Assembly: GCF_018802765.1 (NCBI RefSeq)
Contig: NZ_CP069163.1
Location: forward strand, 1,426,001 to 1,490,000
Origin: Paludibacterium sp. B53371
Lineage (GTDB): Bacteria > Pseudomonadota > Gammaproteobacteria > Burkholderiales > Chromobacteriaceae
Direction: 5' to 3'
Length of the DNA stretch: 64,000 nt
Part shown: in pieces, positions 35,951 through 43,117 of the stretch
How positions within the stretch are numbered: the stretch's first letter is position 1
How the letters are laid out: each line of letters begins with the position of its first letter
Translations under genes and position numbers: made by a program
The notes under the pieces: model-generated
Database searches by the model: none
Told to the model about the DNA's origin: nothing
What the model saw: the letters and a program-made list of their open reading frames with translations, nothing else

Positions 35951-36604
35951 ATGCGAGTATTTGCGCTGATTTCAGTCTTGCTGCAATACCCCGAACCTGC
36001 CTTGCAGGCGGCGAGTGCCGAACTGTATCAGGCACTGGATGCGTTGCCCGCCGAGCAGCAGGGGCGGCTGCGGCCGCTGCTGGATTATCTGATGTCGCAG
36101 CCCTTGCTCGAACTGCAGGCTGATTATGTGGCGATGTTCGACCGGCAGCGCTCGCTCAGTCTGCATTTGTTCGAGCATGTCTATGGCGAAAGCCGCGATC
36201 GTGGTGGCGCGATGGTCAGCCTGATGGCGGCCTATGCCGAGCATGGGTTGGCCATGCAGGCTGATGAACTGCCGGATTATCTGCCCTTGTTTCTGGAGTG
36301 TCTCGGCCAGATCGAACCGGACGCTGCCCTGTGCATGCTGGGCGATGCTGTCCATGTGATTGAGCTGCTGGCCGGGCGTCTGCTGGCGCGCCAAAGTCCG
36401 TATGCTGGGGCGATGTCAGCGCTGGTGTCGCTCAGCCCTGTGGCGCCGTTGCCGATCAGTGAACCGCCGGTACGAGACATGGACGAGGCCATGGAACGGT
36501 TTGGCCCGGCTCCGGATGGCATCGAGCCGCTGCTGACCCCCGCCCCCGCCATGTCTGTTGAGCCCGTCCGTTTTTATCCGCGCCCGGCGCGGCAAGGAGC
36601 CTGA
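35951..36604 (+). CDS. narJ: Nitrate reductase assembly chaperone NarJ
   Basis: A 217-residue all-helical chaperone of the TorD/DmsD/NarJ family, not part of the final enzyme. It binds the N-terminus of NarG and supports cofactor insertion and membrane attachment. Typical motifs are LLQYPEPAL, the YVAMFDRQRSLSLHLFEHVYGESRDRG block near residues 58-84, and LPDYLPLFLECL. It is in the usual H-J-I order, eleven bases after narH and two before narI. Confidence 0.94.
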   Translation: MRVFALISVLLQYPEPALQAASAELYQALDALPAEQQGRLRPLLDYLMSQPLLELQADYVAMFDRQRSLSLHLFEHVYGESRDRGGAMVSLMAAYAEHGLAMQADELPDYLPLFLECLGQIEPDAALCMLGDAVHVIELLAGRLLARQSPYAGAMSALVSLSPVAPLPISEPPVRDMDEAMERFGPAPDGIEPLLTPAPAMSVEPVRFYPRPARQGA

Positions 36605-36606
36605 TC

Positions 36607-37290
36607 ATGTCTTACTTCCAACAATTTCTGTTTGGCATCTACCCTTATCTGGCTCTGGTGGTGTTTTTGTTGGGCAGCCTGGTGCGGTTCGAGCGCGAAC
36701 AATATACCTGGCGGGCGGAGTCGACCCAGTTCTTGCATCGCGGCAATCTGCGCCTGGGGTCCAATCTGTTCCACATCGGCATCATCGGCGTGTTCCTGGG
36801 GCATCTGGGGGGGCTGTTGACGCCGCTTGCCGTCTGGGAGTGGCTGGGCGTCCCCCTGACCGCCAAGCAGCTGCTGGCCATGATGGCCGGCGGCACGCTG
36901 GGCGGTGTGGGGCTGATTGGCCTGGTGTTGCTGTTGTTGCGTCGTCTGGCTCATCGACGCCTGGCGGTTCAGACGCCGCTGCGCGACAAGGTGCTGCTGC
37001 TATGGTTGTTGCTGACACTGTGCCTGGGGCTGGCTACCATTCCGGAGTCTGCCGGTCATCTGGATGGTCAGACCATGTTGCGCTTCATGCTCTGGGCGCA
37101 ACATATTCTAACCTTCCGTGGCGATGCCGCGCAGTTGGTGGCAGATGCGCCCATGGTGTTTCGTCTGCATATTTTCTGCGGTCTGACCTTTTTTATGCTG
37201 TTTCCATTTACTCGCATGGTGCATACCTGGAGCGGATTCGCCAGTGTGGGTTATCTGACGCGTGCCTGGCAGCTGGTCCGCCCGCGCTAA
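36607..37290 (+). CDS. narI: Respiratory nitrate reductase gamma subunit (cytochrome b)
   Basis: A 227-residue membrane cytochrome b with five helices that takes electrons from quinol. Heme b ligands are His56 and His66 in the second helix and His188 and His206 in the last, each within one position of E. coli NarI. It anchors NarGH to the inner membrane. Its last four bases overlap the end of the tautomerase gene on the other strand. Confidence 0.96.
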   Translation: MSYFQQFLFGIYPYLALVVFLLGSLVRFEREQYTWRAESTQFLHRGNLRLGSNLFHIGIIGVFLGHLGGLLTPLAVWEWLGVPLTAKQLLAMMAGGTLGGVGLIGLVLLLLRRLAHRRLAVQTPLRDKVLLLWLLLTLCLGLATIPESAGHLDGQTMLRFMLWAQHILTFRGDAAQLVADAPMVFRLHIFCGLTFFMLFPFTRMVHTWSGFASVGYLTRAWQLVRPR

Positions 37291-37655
37291 CGTCCGCCGC
37301 CAAACGACCAGTCCTCCAGCCCGGTGGTGGTGATGACGACCATGATGTCTTCCACCGCAATGCCCGGGCTGGCCGCCAGATGTTCGGCCAGCCTGGCGTA
37401 GAAGGCTTTTTTGCACTCAGCGCTGCGCGGCCGGCCGGCTGTCAACTGGATCAGCAGGAAGTTGTCGCTGCGCGGACCGCCCAGGTAGTGGCGGTCGTAT
37501 ACCAGTTCGCCGGGTTGGCATGGCTGGAATATCTGGAAACAATCTCCTGGCGGGACCTCGAAACTTTCTTCCAGTGCCTGCTGCAGGCTGGTGGAAATGG
37601 CGTTTAGCCAGTGTGCCGGCTTGCCGGCGTTCAGGGCGATGCGTGCATAGGGCAT
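37287..37655 (-). CDS. Tautomerase-family protein
   Basis: A 122-residue protein of the tautomerase/MIF superfamily. Pro follows the start Met (MPYARIALNAG), so Pro1 would be the catalytic base after Met removal. The second half, FLLIQLTAGRPRSAECKKAFYARLAEHLAA, is the typical second beta-alpha-beta unit. Length suggests two fused repeats. Such proteins act on keto-enol or dehalogenation chemistry; the substrate is unknown. It follows the CMD gene after nine bases and is probably cotranscribed with it. Confidence 0.8.
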   Translation of the reverse strand: MPYARIALNAGKPAHWLNAISTSLQQALEESFEVPPGDCFQIFQPCQPGELVYDRHYLGGPRSDNFLLIQLTAGRPRSAECKKAFYARLAEHLAASPGIAVEDIMVVITTTGLEDWSFGGGR

Positions 37656-37664
37656 GGATGGGTC

Positions 37665-37982
37665 TCACTTTGCTTCTGGAAGGGTTGCCAGGATATCGAT
37701 CGCGGAGACCGCCGCCGGCCAGCCGGCATAAAACGCCAGATGGGTCATCAGTTCACCCAGTTCGCTGCGACTGACGCCGTGGTCGAGGGCTTTTTGCAGG
37801 TGGAACGGCAGTTGCTGTGGTCGGTAGAGCGCCAGCAGGGCGGAGACCGTAGCGATGCTACGTTCGCGCGGACTGAGTCCGGCGCGCTGCCAGATGTCGT
37901 CAAACAGCAGGCTTTGGCTCAGTTCGGCCAGTTTCGGCGCCAGTCGGCCCAGATTGTCGAGGCTGGAGGGGGTGGTCTGCAT
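37665..37982 (-). CDS. Carboxymuconolactone decarboxylase (CMD)-fold protein
   Basis: A 105-residue all-helical protein with the CMD core SPRERSIATVSALLALYRPQQLPFHLQKALDHGVSRSELGELMTHLAFYAGWPAAVSAI. The family includes aromatic lactone decarboxylases and AhpD-like peroxidase partners, but the redox CxxC is absent here, so an AhpD role is unlikely. It is first in a two-gene operon with a tautomerase and is divergent from a LysR regulator at 38088. Confidence 0.82.
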   Translation of the reverse strand: MQTTPSSLDNLGRLAPKLAELSQSLLFDDIWQRAGLSPRERSIATVSALLALYRPQQLPFHLQKALDHGVSRSELGELMTHLAFYAGWPAAVSAIDILATLPEAK

Positions 37983-38087
37983 GATGGATTCCGTGGCAGG
38001 TTTTGACAGGGTTCAGCTTAGCGACCGATAATTGTTTTGAAAATTGAGATTTTTTAAACAAATCGTCCTGTTATTTGGAATGGTTGC

Positions 38088-38981
38088 ATGGGCCGAGTCA
38101 GTCTGGATCTGGAGGTGTTGCGCAGCTTTGTGGCGGGTGTCGAGCTGGGCAGCTTTGCGCAGGCAGCAGAGCGAGTCAGTCGCTCCACGTCGGCTGTCAG
38201 TGCGCAATTGAAGAAGCTGGAAGAGCAGGCGGGGCAGCCGCTGTTGCGCAAGGCTGGCCGTGGCCTGGTGCTCACACCGGCGGGTGAGGTGATGCTTGCC
38301 TATGCGCGGCGGCTGCTGGCTTTGAATGACGAGGCGGTACAGGCGGTGCAGGGGAGTGGGGTGCAGGGGGGCTGGCTGCGTTTCGGGATGCAGGAAGATT
38401 TTGCCGAGACGCTGCTGCCGACGATTCTGGGGCGGTTTTCCCGTGCGCATCCGCAGTTTGGCCTGGACGTGAAGGTGGCGCGTAACCAGCCTTTGCTGGA
38501 TGGTTTGACGCGCGGGGAGCTGGATCTGGCCCTGGTCTGGGATGGTGGTGAGTCCTGGCCGCACCGACAGGCAATGGGGACGCTGCCATTGCACTGGATC
38601 GACAGCCGGGAAAGTCCCTGTGCGTGGCCGGGCGCTGCGCCCGTGCCGCTGGTGTTGTTCGAGGCGCCCTGCCTGATACGTGCCGCGGCCTGTACGGCGC
38701 TGGAGCAGGCTGGTCATGCCTGGCGCCAGGCGTTTAGCAGTGGCAGTCTGAGTAGTCTCTGGGCGGCGGTGGCTGCCGGGCTGGGGGTGACAGTGCGCAC
38801 CCCGGCGGGCTTGCCGGAGACGCTGATGATCCGTCACGATCTGCCGCCCTTGCCGGCGATTCGTTGTCTGCTTTGCCGCGCCGAGGACGTCCCGTCTCCC
38901 GGGGTCGGCCGTCTGGCTGACACCGTCACCCGGGCCTTGCAGGATTATCTGCGGCCCTTGCCGGGCGTGGCGCTGGCGTAG
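38088..38981 (+). CDS. LysR-family transcriptional regulator
   Basis: A 297-residue regulator. The helix-turn-helix spans about residues 8-66 (DLEVLRSFVAGVELGSFAQAAERVSRSTSAVSAQLKKLEEQAG) and the effector domain follows from about residue 92. It faces away from the CMD-tautomerase pair across 105 bases with an imperfect ATTGTTT/AAACAAAT repeat, so it probably regulates that pair. Members with this DNA-binding type often self-repress. The inducer is unknown. Confidence 0.88.
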   Translation: MGRVSLDLEVLRSFVAGVELGSFAQAAERVSRSTSAVSAQLKKLEEQAGQPLLRKAGRGLVLTPAGEVMLAYARRLLALNDEAVQAVQGSGVQGGWLRFGMQEDFAETLLPTILGRFSRAHPQFGLDVKVARNQPLLDGLTRGELDLALVWDGGESWPHRQAMGTLPLHWIDSRESPCAWPGAAPVPLVLFEAPCLIRAAACTALEQAGHAWRQAFSSGSLSSLWAAVAAGLGVTVRTPAGLPETLMIRHDLPPLPAIRCLLCRAEDVPSPGVGRLADTVTRALQDYLRPLPGVALA

Positions 38982-39015
38982 GGCCGGCCCGTCTGGCGCA
39001 CGCCCGGCCCCGGGT

Positions 39016-39312
39016 TTACTGCCCGGAGAAGATCAGCTTGATCTTGGTGCCGACATCGGCCGGGTCGAATTGCAACAGTGCCTTGTTCTTGCCCAGTTTG
39101 AGCACTTTGACGTTGCCGCCGATCGGTTGCACCGAGGTGACGACGCACGGGAAGGTGGCCGGGAAGACGATTTCCTTTTCGATGCTGGTCACGGTGATCT
39201 GGATGGTCTGAACCAGCAGGCCGCTGGAGTACAAGGTATATCCATTGTGCTCGCCGCCACCCTGGTTGAGGATTTGCCTGGCTTTGGCCACTTCTTGGAC
39301 TGAATCGCTCAT
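39016..39312 (-). CDS. Small conserved-looking protein of unknown function
   Basis: A 98-residue soluble protein starting MSDSVQEVAKARQILNQGGGEHNGYTLYSSG. The rest is rich in beta-forming segments (QTIQITVTSIEKEIVFPATFPCVVTSVQPIGGNVKVLKLGKNKALLQF). No signal peptide or known domain is seen. The start at 39312 follows a GGGAAACAAG segment. The frame continues upstream, but that part is only a translation of the 15-base repeats at 39404-39473. Confidence 0.65.
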   Translation of the reverse strand: MSDSVQEVAKARQILNQGGGEHNGYTLYSSGLLVQTIQITVTSIEKEIVFPATFPCVVTSVQPIGGNVKVLKLGKNKALLQFDPADVGTKIKLIFSGQ

Positions 39313-39403
39313 CTTGTTTCCCGGTGCAGTGTGAGTGTGTGTGAGACCATTGTATCCAACTGTCACGTTTGTCGGAATAAAAGCATTCGCAAGGCGTATC
39401 ACC

Positions 39404-39473
39404 GTAGGACGCACAACCGTAGGACGCACAACCGTAGGACGCTCAACCGTAGGGCGCACTCTTCAAGTGCGCC
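39404..39473 (+). repeat. REP-like element with three reiterated head units
   Basis: Three 15-base units GTAGGACGCACAACC (the third with one change) lead into a complete GTAG-headed hairpin at 39449-39473: GTAG, then GGCGCAC, loop TCTTCAA, then GTGCGCC. The stem is a perfect 7 bp. The plan, GTAG plus 5' arm in tandem and then one full palindrome, matches the element at 12881-13020 although the hairpin sequence differs. Confidence 0.78.
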
Positions 39474-40111
39474 ATCCCATCCCATCCCCCCCCACACGAC
39501 CCCATCCCCCCTTACCCCTGTCGTATCGCTGGTCGCAAGCCCCCTCCGTCAACGCGCGCTTCAGGCGCAATCCGGCGACAAATCTCCCGGTCGCCTCAGT
39601 CACACTTCATGATTTTTGCCCTGCGTCTGGTGCTGGAAAATGACCATCGTGCATCTTGGGGCGAGGCGTGTCAGGCGGGTGTATTTGTTCGGGTGGATGA
39701 GGGCATGAATTGAGTGGTCGTTCGCCGATTGGCCGGTGTTTGCGAAGGTGGAAAGGTGTTTTTCGGGTGGAATGTTCTTTGTGGCGCTGATTTTTTCGTT
39801 ACTCAATCTAAATATAACTCCGGAAATGCATTAAAAGGAAAATCAGTGCACTATTTTGAGAGGATATAAAAATGATGTGCGAATAAAGCGTTGGCGGATT
39901 TGAGCGGGGAGGGGGATTTAAATGAGATGAATGGATTTTGATGATATGCCGCAGCTTATTTGATTTGTGTGGCATTGTATCGCCGCATGCCGATGTATTG
40001 TCGCCAAAGCTACAAATACCGACGTTCCCTTATATTGACCGTCTATTGGGCTTAACGTAGCCTCCACTCCTGCATTTACTGACATGCATCAACGCTGGTT
40101 CATGACCCTTT
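39474..40111. other. Gene-free stretch upstream of the triple RidA gene
   Basis: No supported gene. It starts with a low-complexity C/T-rich run (repeated CATCC and CCCCCC tracts, 39474-39530) and becomes AT-rich after about 39780, the likely promoter region. Short frames here lack ribosome sites and recognisable content. Confidence 0.5.
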
Positions 40112-40173
40112 CCCCGGTCAAAAAACCGGGGCGGCCGATAAAAATAGTGGGGCTCGTGCAAGCCACGTAGCCC
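40112..40173 (+). promoter_or_regulatory. Structured 5' leader with two hairpins
   Basis: Hairpin 1 pairs CCCCGGT (40112-40118) with ACCGGGG (40125-40131) over loop CAAAAA. Hairpin 2 pairs GGGCT-CGTG (40150-40158) with CACG-T-AGCCC (40164-40173) over loop CAAGC. They sit 31 bases before the start of the triple RidA gene. They may form a cis-regulatory leader; neither is followed by a T tract. Confidence 0.5.
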
Positions 40174-40204
40174 GCTGAATTCGAACTAATAAGTGAGTCT
40201 ATTT

Positions 40205-41476
40205 ATGAGTGGCTACAACGCAGTCCTGGCACGTAATACGGAAAACGCACACAAGGCAATCGGTCCTTATTCCCAGACCGTCGCTTTTTCGCATTACAAC
40301 CATCTGGCGGCTCAACTGCCGATCGATCCGAAAACCGGCGCTTTTGTTGCTGGCGGTGTGAAAGAGCAGGCCGAGCAGTGCTTCAAGAATATCAAGGCCA
40401 TCGTGGAAAGCATCGATCATTCGATGACTGATATCGTGCGCATCACGATTTTCCTCAAGAATATTGCTGACATCGATGCCGTTCACGCTGTTCACAAGTC
40501 TTTCTTCCAGAGCTATGTCCCGGCGCTGACCACCGTGGCCGTGGCCGCACTGCCGATGAATGCACTGGTGCAAGTGGAAGCGCTGGTATCCAATGGCGTG
40601 GGTACCATCCCGAATGCACCGCAAGCCGGCGATCTGATCAAGATCGCCAAGAATGTGGAAACCGCGCCGATCAGCGCGCTGTCGACGCAAACCGTGGCTT
40701 TCTCGCACTACAACAACCTGTCGGCACAGCTGCCGATCGACGTGAAGACCGGCAAGCTGGTGGCCGGTGGCGTCAAGGAGCAGGCTGCTCAGTGTCTGAA
40801 GAACGTCAAGGCGATTCTGGAAGGGATCGATGTGCCGTTTGACGATATCGTCAAGGTCAACATCTTCCTGAAGAATCTGTCGGATATCGACGCCGTCAAC
40901 GAGGTGTACACCACCTTCTTCCCGGATTCGGCCATCGCCCGTGCCGTGGCTTACTTCCCGGCTCGTACCGTGGTTGCCGCTGCCGCGCTGCCGATGGATG
41001 CTCTGGTGCAAATCGAAGTCGTGGTTTCGCATGGCGACGGCACCCCGCCGCAAGCCGTTGAAGACCGTCACGGCATCGTGATCAAGGCCAACAATACCGA
41101 CAATGCACCGAAGAGCCCGCTGCACACGCAAACCGTGGCCTTCTCGCATTACAACAACCTGTCGGCACAGCTGCCGATCGATGCCAAGACCGGCAAGCTG
41201 GTGGCTGGTGGTGTCAAGGAGCAGGTTGCTCAGTGCCTGAAGAACGTCAAGGCGATTGTCGAGAGCATCAACCACAGCATGGCTGACGTGGTGAAGGTGA
41301 ATGTGTTCCTGAAGCAGATCGACGATATGGCTGCAGTGGACGAAGTGTATGGCGAGTTCTTCCCGGGTGGGGTACCGGCTCGTCGCACGGTGGGTGTTTC
41401 GGCACTGCCGCACGATGCCCTGGTGCAAATCGACGTCGTGGTTTCGAACGCCGAAGGCACGCCGCCGGCGCAGTAA
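40205..41476 (+). CDS. Fusion of three RidA (YjgF/UK114) domains
   Basis: A 423-residue protein of three tandem RidA domains (about residues 1-133, 145-282 and 292-423). RidA normally hydrolyses reactive 2-aminoacrylate or 2-iminobutanoate, as a homotrimer of one-domain chains. Each domain here has QTVAFSHYN.LxAQLPID...GGVKEQ and ALPM/H.ALVQxE/D. The substrate-binding Arg is present in domain 2 (Arg254) and domain 3 (Arg393) but is Leu108 in domain 1. Domain 2 has a six-residue insert before its Arg. Codon use is strongly biased, suggesting high expression. It has its own leader and terminator. Confidence 0.88.
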   Translation: MSGYNAVLARNTENAHKAIGPYSQTVAFSHYNHLAAQLPIDPKTGAFVAGGVKEQAEQCFKNIKAIVESIDHSMTDIVRITIFLKNIADIDAVHAVHKSFFQSYVPALTTVAVAALPMNALVQVEALVSNGVGTIPNAPQAGDLIKIAKNVETAPISALSTQTVAFSHYNNLSAQLPIDVKTGKLVAGGVKEQAAQCLKNVKAILEGIDVPFDDIVKVNIFLKNLSDIDAVNEVYTTFFPDSAIARAVAYFPARTVVAAAALPMDALVQIEVVVSHGDGTPPQAVEDRHGIVIKANNTDNAPKSPLHTQTVAFSHYNNLSAQLPIDAKTGKLVAGGVKEQVAQCLKNVKAIVESINHSMADVVKVNVFLKQIDDMAAVDEVYGEFFPGGVPARRTVGVSALPHDALVQIDVVVSNAEGTPPAQ

Positions 41477-41507
41477 GCGGGTCATGATGCGCTGACATGG
41501 CGCAGAG

Positions 41508-41537
41508 AAAAGGGAGCTGAGGTCAGCTCCCTTTTTT
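41508..41537 (+). terminator. Terminator of the triple RidA gene
   Basis: A perfect 12-bp stem AAAGGGAGCTGA/TCAGCTCCCTTT with a two-base loop, followed by further T residues, 31 bases after the stop codon. Confidence 0.92.
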
Positions 41538-41581
41538 ATTTGTTTCCGGCCGTGCCGGTGAAGGGCACGATCTTGCCTGGC

Positions 41582-41875
41582 TTAGTGGCTGGTCGGTGCC
41601 TTGACGGAAACGGCGCCCATGTCGGCATCGACCTGTGCTTCATATTTCAGGCCGTTTTTGAGCACGTTGACTTCATATTGCCAGCCGGTCAGGCTGTGTT
41701 CGAAATCGGCGCTGACCGCCTTGCCGCCGACCTGCTGTTCGGATAGCTGGATGGCCTGTTGCAGGCTGATGGCGGCCTGGCTGAGTGCGTCAGTCTGGTT
41801 GTTGACGGCTGGGGAGGCGAAGGTGGTGCTGGTCAGCAGCAGTGTGGAGAGAAACAAGGGTGCAGAGCGAAACAT
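41582..41875 (-). CDS. Small exported PepSY-like protein
   Basis: A 97-residue exported protein. A signal peptide of about 20 residues ends near TFA-SPAV. The mature part, AAISLQQAIQLSEQQVGGKAVSADFEHSLTGWQYEVNVLKNGLKYEAQVDADMGAV, has the layout of a single PepSY domain: helix, then strands ending V-D-x-x-x-G. PepSY domains often inhibit peptidases or bind envelope partners. The ATG at 41875 has GAGG upstream; a TTG lies two codons earlier. Confidence 0.72.
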   Translation of the reverse strand: MFRSAPLFLSTLLLTSTTFASPAVNNQTDALSQAAISLQQAIQLSEQQVGGKAVSADFEHSLTGWQYEVNVLKNGLKYEAQVDADMGAVSVKAPTSH

Positions 41876-42054
41876 GTTCAAGCTTCCTCTTGGTCAGTCG
41901 GCGGATTGCCGACGGCTGCAGGGTAGGACGATGGGCGCTTGCGGTCTTGATGCGACTCTCGCTCAGAGATGAGTAAGCGTGTGCCGTAAGAAAGGATCAT
42001 GGTCGCAGGGGGACTTCTGGTACACTGTACTGAAATAATTTCCCTAATATTCCT

Positions 42055-43104
42055 ATGCTGCGAACAGAAAACCTCAATATTGAATCGTTCGATGCCATGC
42101 CGACACCGGACGATATTCACCAACGCTTGCCGCTCAGTGATGAGCTGGCCGCCCGGGTACTGGCCGGCCGTCAGACGCTGCAGGCCATTCTTGACCGGCA
42201 GGATGCGCGCAAGTTTGTCATTGTCGGGCCGTGCTCGATTCACGATCCGGTGGCGGGTCTTGACTATGCCCGCCGTTTGCGTGAGCTGGCGGATGAGTTG
42301 TCGGATGTGTTGTACCTGGTGATGCGCGTGTATTTCGAGAAGCCGCGCACGACAACCGGCTGGAAGGGGTTCATCAACGATCCGCATATGGATGACTCGT
42401 TCAAGATCGATGAAGGGGTGTTCCGGGCGCGTGAGTTTCTGCTGGAGATCAACCGCCTCGGGCTGGCGACGGCCACCGAGGCGCTGGATCCGATTGCGCC
42501 GCAGTATATCGGGGATCTGATTGCCTGGACGGCGATCGGCGCCCGCACCTCCGAGTCGCAGACGCATCGCGAGATGTCCTCCGGGCTGTCGACGCCGGTC
42601 GGCTTCAAGAATGGTACGGATGGTTCGGTGGCCACGGCGGTGAATGCCATCATGTCGGCCTCGTATCCGCACAGCTTCCTCGGTATCAACGGTCAGGGGC
42701 GCTCGGCAATTATCCGCACGCGCGGTAATCGCTATGGTCATCTGGTGATGCGCGGCGGTGGCGGGCGGCCGAACTATGACAGCGTCAGTGTTTCCATGGC
42801 GGAGGCGGCGCTGCAAAAGGCCGGCCTGCCCAGCAATATTGTCATCGACTGTTCGCATGCCAACTGTGGCAAGCAGGCGTCGCTGCAGCCGCTGGTGGTG
42901 AAGGATGTGTTGCGGCAGATCGAACACGGCAATCAAAGCATTGTCGGTCTGATGCTGGAGAGCTTCATCGAGGCAGGTAACCAGCCGCTGACGGATGATC
43001 TGTCGTCCTTGCGCTATGGTTGTTCGGTCACGGATCCCTGTCTGGATTGGGAGACCACGGCGGCAACGCTGCGTGAGGCGGCGGCGGTATTGCGCCGGCG
43101 CTAG
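42055..43104 (+). CDS. aroG: 3-deoxy-7-phosphoheptulonate (DAHP) synthase, type I
   Basis: A 349-residue enzyme that joins phosphoenolpyruvate and erythrose 4-phosphate at the start of aromatic amino acid synthesis. Characteristic blocks are VIVGPCSIHDP, RVYFEKPRTTTGWKGFINDP, GARTSESQTHREMSSGLSTPVGFKNGTDG and IVIDCSHANCGKQ. Which of Phe, Tyr or Trp inhibits it cannot be told. No ribosome binding site precedes the ATG, and a TAATAT hexamer lies only five bases upstream, so the start or a leaderless transcript deserves checking. The gene symbol stands for the AroF/G/H type. Confidence 0.93.
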   Translation: MLRTENLNIESFDAMPTPDDIHQRLPLSDELAARVLAGRQTLQAILDRQDARKFVIVGPCSIHDPVAGLDYARRLRELADELSDVLYLVMRVYFEKPRTTTGWKGFINDPHMDDSFKIDEGVFRAREFLLEINRLGLATATEALDPIAPQYIGDLIAWTAIGARTSESQTHREMSSGLSTPVGFKNGTDGSVATAVNAIMSASYPHSFLGINGQGRSAIIRTRGNRYGHLVMRGGGGRPNYDSVSVSMAEAALQKAGLPSNIVIDCSHANCGKQASLQPLVVKDVLRQIEHGNQSIVGLMLESFIEAGNQPLTDDLSSLRYGCSVTDPCLDWETTAATLREAAAVLRRR

Positions 43105-43117
43105 ACCGCTTTTCTGC

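Noticed and set aside
39313-39459. N-terminal extension of the 39016-39312 gene (RPTVVRPTVV)
   Set aside because: It is the reverse translation of the GTAGGAC repeats; the ATG at 39312 is a better start.
39600-39806. A 68-codon minus-strand frame
   Set aside because: No ribosome site, no recognisable content, in an AT-rich region; likely chance.
42018-42031. Trp- or TyrR-type operator before the DAHP synthase gene (GTACACTGTAC)
   Set aside because: The short GTAC repeat matches neither consensus well enough to claim.
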